A stretch of 64,000 nt of DNA from NCBI GenBank assembly GCA_017536555.1, contig JAFXHE010000002.1, positions 38,684 through 102,683 on the forward strand. Direction: 5' to 3'. Source of the DNA: Alistipes sp. (GTDB taxonomy: Bacteria > Bacteroidota > Bacteroidia > Bacteroidales > Rikenellaceae). The notes beneath the pieces are model-generated. The model searched no databases and was not told where the DNA came from. It saw only the letters and a program-made list of their open reading frames with translations. The position numbers and the translations under genes were made by a program. Every line of letters begins with the position of its first letter. Position 1 is the first letter of the stretch. Positions 8,389 to 16,137 of the stretch are shown piece after piece.

Positions 8389-8664
8389 ATGAAAAAGATT
8401 TTTGCCGTTTTATCTATCGCGCTATGGCTCACTGCGTGTGGCAGCACAAAGCAGGAGCTTAACGACCTCGAAAGACGCGTATACAGCTATCAGGAGCAGA
8501 TACTTGAGGCTATGGAGGCAGAGGAGCGTGAGAGGGTGGATGCTCTGTACGACGATATGCACGAGTGGCTCGAGGGTCTTGAGCCAGAGGTGCGCCAAGA
8601 GGCAGAGTTTATCATAGATGAGTGGCGACGCGAGAACGCCGAGCGCATAGATGGCGCAATGTAG
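8389..8664 (+). CDS. small acidic/helical lipoprotein
   Basis: 91 aa. Signal peptide with lipobox LTAC, Cys at residue 17. The mature 74 residues are strongly charged and predicted helical or coiled coil (KQELNDLERRVYSYQEQI, then many Glu/Arg). It begins 9 bases after the nuclease frame ends and is followed by a terminator, so it is the last gene of this transcription unit. No family recognised. Confidence 0.65.
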   Translation: MKKIFAVLSIALWLTACGSTKQELNDLERRVYSYQEQILEAMEAEERERVDALYDDMHEWLEGLEPEVRQEAEFIIDEWRRENAERIDGAM

Positions 8665-8690
8665 CAACGCTACAGCAAGAACAAATAGGA

Positions 8691-8729
8691 AGAGAGTATC
8701 TAACGACATGTTGGATGCTCTCTTTTTTT
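8691..8729 (+). terminator. rho-independent terminator
   Basis: A 14-bp stem (8691-8704 with 8710-8723, allowing G-U pairs) with a GACAT loop and a run of seven T. Ends the fimbrillin/nuclease/lipoprotein unit. Confidence 0.8.
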
Positions 8730-8822
8730 GCGGAGACAGAGGTGCAGGAGAGATAACACACTGTATGGCGGGTTATATGCCACTTTTACGCCGTTGGCTT
8801 GCGCTTTTTATCCATTTATTTG

Positions 8823-8830
8823 TATCTTTG
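8823..8830 (+). promoter_or_regulatory. -7 promoter element TATCTTTG of sppA-mrp
   Basis: Perfect match to TAnnTTTG, 39 bases before the sppA ATG. A TTTATCCATTTATTTG stretch lies just upstream, but no clear -33 element can be fixed. Confidence 0.65.
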
Positions 8831-8868
8831 CGTATAATATTTGAAAAATAACTAAAAAATCTAATATT

Positions 8869-10701
8869 ATGAATTTCTGGAAAACATTTCTTGCTGCCCT
8901 CGTAGCATTTATCGTGGGCGTGGTGGTTATCTTCTTCTACCTTATAGGCTCGGGCGTGAGCGCCATTATGTCGATGAGCGACGCGAAGAGTGCAACACCC
9001 GAGCAGAGCGTGTTGTACATCGACCTCGCAGAGAGTATCATCGACGCGCCTATGCTCTCGCCTCTGGGCAGCTTCGACCCCGTGAGTATGACTATGTCGC
9101 AGCCCCTGACACTTATGCAGGTGCTGACAGCCATAGAGAAGGCTACGGAGGACCCCGCAATTGCAGGTATCTGCATACAGCAGGAGGGCGTGGGCGTGGT
9201 CTCAATAGCCAACATCGAGGAGCTGCGTCGCGCTATCGAGAAGTTCAAGACTTCGGGAAAGTTTGTCGTGGCTTATGACGACACATACACACAGAGCGAG
9301 TACTACCTCGCATCGGTTGCCGACAAGGTGTTGTTGCAGCCCGAGGGCTCGTTAGACTGGCGCGGTATGGGCTTCAACCTCGTATTCTTCAAGGGTCTTA
9401 TCGACAAGGTGGGTGCCGAGGTGGAGATCTTCCGTCCGTCGGTATGTAAGTATAAGAGTGCTGTTGAGCCATACTTCCTTACAGAGATGTCTGATGCCAA
9501 CCGCCTGCAGATGCAATCTCTTGCCGACGATATGTGGGCAACGGTGGTAGAGGATGTTGCCAAGAGCCGTAATATGGAGCCAGAGGCACTTAAGAGCATC
9601 GCTGCAAACCTCTCTGTGGCTGTTGCCGAGGATGCAGTGACATACGGATTGGTGGATGCCTTGGCGTATGAGGATGAGCTCTTCGAGCAGCTTGTGGAGC
9701 TTGGCGCAGGTAGCGATGAGCGTAGCAACATAAATAAGGTGACGCTCGGCGAGTATGTTGCCAACGAGATTACAGGCACACTCACAATACCTCTTGGTGG
9801 TGAGAACCCCTATCTGCTTGCTGGCGACTCGCCGCTTGTAGCACTTATCTATGCCGAGGGTGACATCATCGACGGCAACGAGAAGGTTGATGGACAGATT
9901 GTGGGAGCAGCCCTTGCCGAGGAGCTGCGTCAGGCTCGCTTAAGCGACGAGACAAAGGCTGTTGTAGTACGCGTTAACTCTCCTGGTGGCTCGGCACTTG
10001 CATCGGATATTGCTTGGCGCGAGATGGAGCTGTTGCAGCAGGCAAAGCCCGTTGTTATCTCTATGGGTGAGATGGCAGCAAGTGGTGGCTACTACATCTC
10101 TTGTCCTGCCGACTACATCGTCAGCAACCGACTCACGCTTACTGGCTCGATAGGTGTATTTGGTATGATTCCCAACCTGCACAACACCCTTAAGGATAAG
10201 CTCGGCATAACCTTCGATGAGGCAGCAACATCGCCGTCAGCCTCGGGTATGACAGTTGCAAAGCCCCTCAACGAGCAGCAGAAGGCCGCCGTCAGCCGCG
10301 GCGTAGATAAGGTATATACCACCTTCACAAGCCACGTTGCAGAGGGTCGTAATCTCTCTATCGAGGAGGTATATAACGTTGCCGAGGGTCGCGTATGGAG
10401 CGGCAAGCAGGCTGTAGCCAACGGCTTGGCAGATGTGAACGGTGGTCTTACCGACGCGGTAGCTATGGCAGCCGACCTTGCCGACCTTGGTAGCGACTAC
10501 ACCTTGTATGAGTTCTCTGTGGCACGCACACCCTTCGAGGAGTGGCTCAACTCACTCGGTGGCGTAGTCTCTATAAACTACGGTGTTGATATGTCGCTCT
10601 ATGGCGAGGAGTTCCTGCTCTTTGTAAACAAGTACCACGAGCTCTTCACAAATAGCGGTATTCAGGCAAAGGTTCCTTACGACATTAACATACTATTCTA
10701 A
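8869..10701 (+). CDS. sppA: signal peptide peptidase SppA, 67K type
   Basis: 610 aa, the usual length of the long, two-domain SppA. One N-terminal membrane segment (residues about 4-30). The catalytic lysine lies in CKYKSAVEPYF (K196) of the first domain, and the nucleophilic serine in MAASGGYYIS (S405) of the second, after the oxyanion strand VNSPGGSA. This is a serine/lysine protease that degrades leftover signal peptides in the membrane. Promoter TATCTTTG lies upstream. The mrp gene follows after 18 bases and probably shares the transcript. Confidence 0.95.
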   Translation: MNFWKTFLAALVAFIVGVVVIFFYLIGSGVSAIMSMSDAKSATPEQSVLYIDLAESIIDAPMLSPLGSFDPVSMTMSQPLTLMQVLTAIEKATEDPAIAGICIQQEGVGVVSIANIEELRRAIEKFKTSGKFVVAYDDTYTQSEYYLASVADKVLLQPEGSLDWRGMGFNLVFFKGLIDKVGAEVEIFRPSVCKYKSAVEPYFLTEMSDANRLQMQSLADDMWATVVEDVAKSRNMEPEALKSIAANLSVAVAEDAVTYGLVDALAYEDELFEQLVELGAGSDERSNINKVTLGEYVANEITGTLTIPLGGENPYLLAGDSPLVALIYAEGDIIDGNEKVDGQIVGAALAEELRQARLSDETKAVVVRVNSPGGSALASDIAWREMELLQQAKPVVISMGEMAASGGYYISCPADYIVSNRLTLTGSIGVFGMIPNLHNTLKDKLGITFDEAATSPSASGMTVAKPLNEQQKAAVSRGVDKVYTTFTSHVAEGRNLSIEEVYNVAEGRVWSGKQAVANGLADVNGGLTDAVAMAADLADLGSDYTLYEFSVARTPFEEWLNSLGGVVSINYGVDMSLYGEEFLLFVNKYHELFTNSGIQAKVPYDINILF

Positions 10702-10719
10702 ATATATATAGGTACTCCT

Positions 10720-11775
10720 ATGAACGAACAGTTAGAGGCACTATTACGCCGTATCATACATCCCGAAACAGGACAGAATATTGTAGACAGTGGTTTTGTT
10801 GATCGCGCCGATATGGGTGCAGATGGTGGCATAGCCATCACTCTCCGCTTTCAGAAGGCGCACGACCCCTTTGCCCGCAAGATCAAGCGCGAGGTAGAGG
10901 AGATTATCTCCGCTACATACCCCGAAATGCCTTGTATGGTTATAATACGTGAGGCAGCTCCCAAGCCACGCCGTCGTGAGCAGGTTACTACCACAGGCGA
11001 TATATGCCAGATTGTGGCTATTGCCTCGGGCAAGGGAGGTGTAGGTAAGTCTACTGTTACTGCCAACCTTGCAGTTGCACTGCGCCAGCGTGGATATAAT
11101 GTGGGTATCCTCGATGCCGATATATATGGCCCTTCACAGACCAAGATGTTTGGTTGTGAGGGCTTCATTCCCGAGGCGGAGCGCGACGAGGAGGGTAACG
11201 AGTATATTATCCCTGCGCAGTCACTTGGCATAAAGATTATGTCTATCGGCTTCTTTATAAGTCCTACGGATGCTCTTATGTGGCGAGGCGGTATGGCTAC
11301 CAATGCTCTGCACCAGCTCATACACCAGACACGTTGGGGTAAGCTCGACTACCTGCTTATAGACCTTCCTCCAGGCACAGGCGATATACACCTCTCTATC
11401 ATCAACGAACTAAAGATTTCGGGTAGTGTCATCGTCTCTACACCACAGCAGGTTGCCGTAGCAGATGTTGTGCGCGGTGTTGAGATGTTCCGCCATCCGC
11501 AGGTTGCTATACCCGTGTTGGGCGTAGTTGAGAATATGGCGTGGTTTACACCCGAGGAGTTGCCCAATAACAAGTACTTCCTCTTTGGTCGTGGTGGAGC
11601 AAAGCTCTATGCCGAGCAGGCTGGTATAGACCTTCTTGGTCAAGTACCTATCATTCAGTCTATTATGGATGGAGGTGAAGAGGGACGTCCTGCTGGAGGC
11701 TTCGATTCTCGCGTTGAAGAGTACTATAGTGACATTGCCGCAAAGATTGTTGAAAAGTTACCCGCGGAGTGTTAA
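10720..11775 (+). CDS. mrp: Mrp/NBP35-type P-loop ATPase, Fe-S cluster carrier
   Basis: 351 aa. Residues 1-90 form a MIP18/DUF59-like domain. Then comes a deviant Walker A, SGKGGVGKST (from about G104), then DADIYGPSQ and DLPPGTGD, the signature of ApbC/Mrp proteins. Unlike many Mrp proteins it lacks an obvious CXXC cluster motif near the C-terminus in this reading, so cluster binding is assumed from the family only. Role: assembly or delivery of [4Fe-4S] clusters in the cytoplasm. Second gene after sppA; a hairpin terminator follows at 11831. Confidence 0.92.
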   Translation: MNEQLEALLRRIIHPETGQNIVDSGFVDRADMGADGGIAITLRFQKAHDPFARKIKREVEEIISATYPEMPCMVIIREAAPKPRRREQVTTTGDICQIVAIASGKGGVGKSTVTANLAVALRQRGYNVGILDADIYGPSQTKMFGCEGFIPEAERDEEGNEYIIPAQSLGIKIMSIGFFISPTDALMWRGGMATNALHQLIHQTRWGKLDYLLIDLPPGTGDIHLSIINELKISGSVIVSTPQQVAVADVVRGVEMFRHPQVAIPVLGVVENMAWFTPEELPNNKYFLFGRGGAKLYAEQAGIDLLGQVPIIQSIMDGGEEGRPAGGFDSRVEEYYSDIAAKIVEKLPAEC

Positions 11776-11830
11776 AAATAGTGTTGAGAAATGTGTATTA
11801 AATTTTGAAAAATAAATTTGCATTTTTGAG

Positions 11831-11860
11831 AGTGGTCGTTGTATATACGACCACTTTTTC
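11831..11860 (+). terminator. rho-independent terminator after mrp
   Basis: Perfect 9-bp stem AGTGGTCGT (11831-11839) with ACGACCACT (11847-11855), 7-base loop, then TTTTTC. Confidence 0.85.
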
Positions 11861-12171
11861 TTTCCAAATATTTAGACCATATTTTATCATCTCTTTTTTC
11901 AACCGCTTTTCAGATAGTTATAGTAAGGGTGTGTTAATAATTTTAGGATGTTTATATGTCAATAACTTATGTGTTAATAGTGTTTAAAACACATTATTTT
12001 ATTGATTTTAAATAATTTAAATCAAAATAATAATAAACAAAATAAAAATTGAGTGTTAATAAAAAATATATTTAACAGTTACTGACACTTTCAACAGCTA
12101 TTATTATTTCTATATTTTTATTTAATATTAATATAAGTATAAAAAAATAAATAATAACTGTTTAAAACTTC
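11860..12171. other. AT-rich non-coding stretch with short repeats and dyads
   Basis: No credible gene. The stretch is very AT-rich compared with its surroundings. It holds three copies of GTGTTAATA (near 11931, 11971 and 12052), a 13-bp palindrome GTGTTTAAAACAC (11980-11992) and a near-perfect dyad around TTGATTTTAAAT (12002-12025). No DnaA-box series is seen, so I do not call it an origin. Confidence 0.5.
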
Positions 12172-12271
12172 GGCTTACTTCTCGTTGAGTGTGATTCTTC
12201 AACCTCTATTTTATAAATAGAGGTGGCACACTTTCTAAACTCTTTGAAAAAAAAGTGATTAGGTGTAAGCC
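12172..12271. ncRNA. possible structured RNA of about 100 nt (orientation uncertain)
   Basis: Three nested inverted repeats: GGCTTAC (12172-12178) with GTAAGCC (12265-12271), AGTGTG (12189-12194) with CACACT (12227-12232), and an apical 9-bp hairpin CCTCTATTT/AAATAGAGG (12203-12223) with a 3-base loop. A long helix broken by asymmetric internal loops is reminiscent of 6S-type RNA or a leader structure. No clear promoter or terminator brackets it. It lies 78 bases before the nrnA promoter. Confidence 0.35.
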
Positions 12272-12348
12272 TAAAGAGCCATTTTGGTTCATTTATCGCC
12301 TCGTTGGCTAAAAAGGTGCTATTATTAGGAAATTATACCTATTTTTAT

Positions 12349-12356
12349 TATATTTG
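12349..12356 (+). promoter_or_regulatory. -7 promoter element TATATTTG of nrnA
   Basis: Perfect TAnnTTTG, ending 27 bases before the ATG at 12384. It overlaps the TTG that could open the same frame at 12354, which argues that translation starts at 12384. Confidence 0.65.
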
Positions 12357-12383
12357 CCAAAATTAACGCATAACGCAACTATT

Positions 12384-13409
12384 ATGCATATAGCACAGAC
12401 AAAGATAGAGGAGCTTAAGTCATTGCTCTCTGCTCCGCGCTCGATAGTCATTCTTTCTCACACTAACCCCGATGGTGATGCTATCGGCTCTTCGCTCGCT
12501 TGGGCAGAACTTCTTAAAAAGCAGGGACACAATGTAACTTGCATCTTACCTAATCGTTATCCCTACTACCTTGAGTTTATGCCTAACATAAAGAGCATCG
12601 TTATATTCAAGGATGATAAAGAGGGACGTGCGGAGGCAGCTGTAAAGGGCGCAGATATTATCTTCTGTCTCGACTTTCATACTCTCACACGTCTTGACCA
12701 TTTAGGAGATCTTATCGACGAGAATCAGCACGCAAAGCGTGTGCTTATCGACCATCACCTCGACCCCTCGGAGGATTTCGACCTTATGATATCTTATCCC
12801 GAGGCATCGAGCACCTGTTACCTTGTGGCATTGCTCGTTGAGCAGCTTGTAGGTGAGGAGCATATATCACGCGATATGGCTGAAAATATGTTTGTGGGTA
12901 TGATGACAGATACTGGCAACTTCGCCTTTTCGAGTGTTACTCCCGATGTCTTCCGTATGGTATCGGTGCTTGCTGCAAAGGGTATAGATATACCTGCTAT
13001 ACACAACCACGTTTATAACTCCTTTACAGAGGGACGTGCGCGCCTATTTGGATATGTTATAAATCGTAAGATGAAGATCTTCCATAATGGCACTGTAGCC
13101 CATATGTCGTTAACTGAAGATGAGTTGCGCCGCTTCTGGTTCCAGCAGGGCGACTCGGAGGGTTTTGTAAACTATCCGTTGACGATAAAGAAGATGAAGA
13201 TGTCTGCGATGTTTACACAACATACCGACTTTATACGTGTGTCGTTGCGCTCGCGTGGTGATATAGATGTAAATATCTTTGCACAACGCTACTTCAATGG
13301 TGGTGGACATAAGAATGCTGCGGGAGGAAAGTCGTTTGTGTCGATGGAGGAGACGCTTAAGCACTTCGAGAAGTGTGTTAAGGAGTACGCAAAAGATGGT
13401 ATGTTATAA
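12384..13409 (+). CDS. nrnA: DHH/DHHA1 phosphoesterase, NrnA-like oligoribonuclease
   Basis: 341 aa from ATG 12384; a TTG at 12354 in the same frame lies inside the promoter and is rejected. DHH-family motifs appear in order: SHTNPDGDAIGSS, DFHT, LIDHHLDP, MMTDTGNFAFSS, and in the C-terminal DHHA1 domain GGGHKNAAGG. Bifunctional NrnA enzymes degrade 2-5-nt RNAs and dephosphorylate 3'-phosphoadenosine 5'-phosphate in the cytoplasm, and length and motifs fit. The ABC transporter gene starts 86 bases downstream on the same strand. Confidence 0.92.
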   Translation: MHIAQTKIEELKSLLSAPRSIVILSHTNPDGDAIGSSLAWAELLKKQGHNVTCILPNRYPYYLEFMPNIKSIVIFKDDKEGRAEAAVKGADIIFCLDFHTLTRLDHLGDLIDENQHAKRVLIDHHLDPSEDFDLMISYPEASSTCYLVALLVEQLVGEEHISRDMAENMFVGMMTDTGNFAFSSVTPDVFRMVSVLAAKGIDIPAIHNHVYNSFTEGRARLFGYVINRKMKIFHNGTVAHMSLTEDELRRFWFQQGDSEGFVNYPLTIKKMKMSAMFTQHTDFIRVSLRSRGDIDVNIFAQRYFNGGGHKNAAGGKSFVSMEETLKHFEKCVKEYAKDGML

Positions 13410-13495
13410 TAAAAATGGTCGTCAGAGAGTTTATTTGGCGACCAAAAATGTATGTATAGGTTTGCCCAAGTTGGCATAACCATAAATTAAAGTAG

Positions 13496-15328
13496 ATGTT
13501 TAAGACCTATTTAAGACTGTTGGGTTTTGCTCGACCCCTCGGAAGATATATAGTTCCCTATTTTATCTTCGCTGCGTTGCACGCGGTGTTTAACACCTTT
13601 AACTATGCGATGATAATACCCATTCTCAATGCGATGTTCGAGTCCGACTTCGTATTTACACCCATTTACACCTTCCCTGAAATTTCGCTTAATGCCGAGG
13701 GTTTCAACCTTGTGCTGTGCTATATCTATACGTGGGTGTTTGGCGAGGAGTTCGACCACGTGCGCTTTTTAATGATGTTGGGAGGTGTTACTGTAGCTAT
13801 GAACTTCTTGAGTAACACCTTTCGCTATGCTGCAGCAATGACTGTTGAGAAGCTGCGCATAAACTCTTTGCAGCGTATGCGCGACGAGATGTTTAAGCGC
13901 GTTGTAGATATGAATGTGGGATACTTCAGCGAGCAGCGTAAGGGCGATATTATGTCGAAGATTACGCAGGATGTAATGGTTGTGCAGTACTGTATAACAA
14001 ATACGCTGCAAGTGGCTTTTCGCGATCCCTTCCTTATCATAGGCTATCTTACGCTTATGATAGGCATATCGTGGCAGTTGTCGCTCTTTGCTGTTATCTT
14101 CCTGCCTATCGTAGGTGTTGTCATTGGCAGCATCGTCAAGCGTCTGCGCCACCCTGCGAAGCGTGGTCAGGAGCGTATGGGCGATATGGTGTCAGTGCTT
14201 GACGAGACCTTGTCGGGAATGAAGATTGTAAAGGGTTATAATGCTTCGGGCTTTATTACCGAAAAGTTCAAGAGTCTTAATTCACACTTCTCGCGCCTAA
14301 TGTTGAGTATGGCACGTCGCCAGCAGTTAGCATCGCCTATGAGCGAGTTTTTGGGTATCACGGCGGTTGCTGTAATCTTGGTATTTGGAGGAAGTCTTGT
14401 TGTTGATGGGGCATTGCAGGGCGCAGGCTTTATAGCCTTTATTGCCGCCTTCTCACAGATTACACGCCCCTTGCGCTCTTTTATCGACCAGTTTGCAAAT
14501 ATCAACCAGGGTGTTGCCGCAGGTGAACGTATATTTACTATTATCGACGCACGTAGTGAGGTTAAAGATAAGGCAGATGCCCGTGAATTTGAGGGTATCA
14601 AGCATAACATTGAGCTTAAGAATGTACACTTCTCGTATGACGGTAGCCGCGAGGTTATAAACGACATATCTATCGAGATTCGCAAGGGCGAGACCGTGGC
14701 TTTGGTTGGTGCGTCGGGCGGTGGTAAATCTACGTTGAGCGAGCTTATACCACGCTTCTATGATGTCACGGCGGGTGAGGTGCTCTTTGATGGCGTTGAT
14801 GTTAAAGAGTATAAGCAGGAGTCGTTGCGCCGTAAGATGAGCATCGTAGCACAAGAGACTGTGCTATTTAACGATACTATCGAGGGTAATATACTTATGG
14901 GTCGTCCAGATGCTACGCACGAGGAGGTTGTTGCTGCCTCAAAGATTGCCAATGCACATAGCTTTATTATGGAGAGTCCCGAGGGCTACGACACCAATAT
15001 TGGTGATCGCGGCACAAAGCTATCTGGAGGTCAGCGTCAGCGCATCAGCATAGCGCGTGCAGTGCTTAAAAACCCCGAGATACTCATCCTCGACGAGGCT
15101 ACATCGGCTCTCGATACCGAGTCGGAGAAGTTGGTGCAGGATGCCCTTACAAAGCTGCTTAAGGGACGTACATCTATTGTTATTGCCCACCGCTTAAGCA
15201 CGATATATAATGCTGACCGTATATATGTCATAGATCAGGGACGTATCGCCGAGCAGGGTACGCACCACGAGCTGTTGGCAAAGGGCGGCATATATGCCCA
15301 CCTTATCGAGATGCAGTCATTCAGCTGA
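13496..15328 (+). CDS. MsbA-like lipid exporter, ABC transporter (TM + ATPase fusion)
   Basis: 610 aa. N-terminal exporter domain with about six membrane helices (residues 15-330). The C-terminal ATPase has Walker A GASGGGKST (from G405), signature LSGGQRQR, Walker B LILDEATSALD and H-loop IAHRLST. This is a half-transporter that works as a homodimer. Bacteroidetes MsbA-type proteins have this length and are thought to flip lipid A or other lipids across the inner membrane, but substrate cannot be read from sequence. It follows nrnA and ends at a bidirectional terminator shared with the convergent TraR/DksA-like gene. Confidence 0.9.
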   Translation: MFKTYLRLLGFARPLGRYIVPYFIFAALHAVFNTFNYAMIIPILNAMFESDFVFTPIYTFPEISLNAEGFNLVLCYIYTWVFGEEFDHVRFLMMLGGVTVAMNFLSNTFRYAAAMTVEKLRINSLQRMRDEMFKRVVDMNVGYFSEQRKGDIMSKITQDVMVVQYCITNTLQVAFRDPFLIIGYLTLMIGISWQLSLFAVIFLPIVGVVIGSIVKRLRHPAKRGQERMGDMVSVLDETLSGMKIVKGYNASGFITEKFKSLNSHFSRLMLSMARRQQLASPMSEFLGITAVAVILVFGGSLVVDGALQGAGFIAFIAAFSQITRPLRSFIDQFANINQGVAAGERIFTIIDARSEVKDKADAREFEGIKHNIELKNVHFSYDGSREVINDISIEIRKGETVALVGASGGGKSTLSELIPRFYDVTAGEVLFDGVDVKEYKQESLRRKMSIVAQETVLFNDTIEGNILMGRPDATHEEVVAASKIANAHSFIMESPEGYDTNIGDRGTKLSGGQRQRISIARAVLKNPEILILDEATSALDTESEKLVQDALTKLLKGRTSIVIAHRLSTIYNADRIYVIDQGRIAEQGTHHELLAKGGIYAHLIEMQSFS

Positions 15329-15372
15329 TTTAGTTAGCTGCGCCTACTATATAGAAAGGATAAGTAGTTCGT

Positions 15373-15413
15373 AAAAAAAAGTATCTAACCCACACGGTTA
15401 GATACTTTTTTTG
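15373..15413. terminator. bidirectional terminator between convergent genes
   Basis: Perfect stem GTATCTAACC (15381-15390) with GGTTAGATAC (15396-15405), loop CACAC, flanked by eight A on the left and eight T on the right, so it can terminate both the ABC transporter and the minus-strand gene at 15469. Confidence 0.85.
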
Positions 15414-15468
15414 GTAATGGAGCGCAAAGCGATGTTTCTTATACCACTGCGCCATCAAACACACTACA

Positions 15469-15843
15469 CTACTTACGTGCCTCCTTTGCCTCTATACACT
15501 CTGTGGCGTGGGGCACGCACATAAGACGCTCCTTGGGTATTAGCTTACCTGTGGTCTTGCAAATACCGTAGGTCTTGTTGTTGATGCGCACAAGAGCCAT
15601 CTCAAGGTTACGAATAAACTTCGCCTGACGTTGTGCCAAACGTCCATACTCCTCCTTTGAGAGAGTCGTTGCACCCTCCTCCATAACCTTGAAGGTTGGC
15701 GAAGAGTCCTCGGTGTCATTCTCGTTGCTTGTTGCTGAGCGCAACATATCAAAATCGGCACGTGCCGAGGCGAGTTTCTGCTCTATAAGCTGACGGAACT
15801 CCTCCAACTCGGCGTCATTATATCTGGTCTTCTCCTCTGCCAT
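15469..15843 (-). CDS. TraR/DksA family protein with degenerate zinc finger
   Basis: 124 aa. N-terminal coiled-coil region (YNDAELEEFRQLIEQKL) and a C-terminal DksA-type finger YGICKTTGKLIPKERL, then VPHATECIEAK. Only some of the four zinc cysteines are kept: the first CXXC reads CKTT and the last reads CIEA. Such degenerate fingers are common in Bacteroidetes members of the family. DksA proteins bind RNA polymerase through the secondary channel and tune rRNA and stress promoters; whether this one does so is inferred. It has its own promoter and terminator. Confidence 0.85.
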   Translation of the reverse strand: MAEEKTRYNDAELEEFRQLIEQKLASARADFDMLRSATSNENDTEDSSPTFKVMEEGATTLSKEEYGRLAQRQAKFIRNLEMALVRINNKTYGICKTTGKLIPKERLMCVPHATECIEAKEARK

Positions 15844-15910
15844 AATCGTTGCGTTTTAGTATGTTTTCATATTTAATAAGTGTAAAATTATGCAAAAAAT
15901 ATGACACAAG

Positions 15911-15918
15911 CAAATATA
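15911..15918 (-). promoter_or_regulatory. -7 element TATATTTG (minus strand) of the TraR/DksA-like gene
   Basis: On the minus strand the sequence reads TATATTTG, about 68 bases before the ATG at 15843. The rest of 15919-16081 is AT-rich with no gene or other feature that I can support. Confidence 0.55.
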
Positions 15919-16081
15919 TTTATAAAAAAGTGATAGATATTCTGTTAATATGGCGTTGAGAGCAGCTGTGGGGCTGTTTATTTTTAAAAATAATATAATA
16001 TACAAAACCACAGGACGATGACTATACCTATATATATAAATAAGTAGGATATAGCTAAAAATGGAGTAGCTTCAAAGAGTA

Positions 16082-16112
16082 GAGGCTGTCGCAACGAATG
16101 TTGGACAGCCTC
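16082..16112 (-). terminator. hairpin terminator downstream of ileS
   Basis: Inverted repeat GAGGCTGTC (16082-16090) with GACAGCCTC (16104-16112), 26 bases beyond the ileS stop. The inner part CAAC/GTTG can also pair. It lacks a strong T-run on the minus strand. Its core is nearly identical to the hairpin after fba at 43046-43077. Confidence 0.6.
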
Positions 16113-16137
16113 TTATCAAGAGTATTAAGGCTTATGT

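Noticed and set aside
11805-11987. 60-codon open frame after mrp
   Set aside because: It contains the mrp terminator hairpin and is composed of AT-rich low-information codons.
11860-12171. Chromosomal origin of replication
   Set aside because: AT-rich with repeats, but I see no series of DnaA boxes, and dnaA/dnaN are not nearby.
15418-15465. tRNA-like stretch on the minus strand (GGCGCAGTGGTATAAG)
   Set aside because: It resembles the D-arm region of a tRNA, but the arm does not pair correctly, and there is no anticodon stem or T-arm sequence following.
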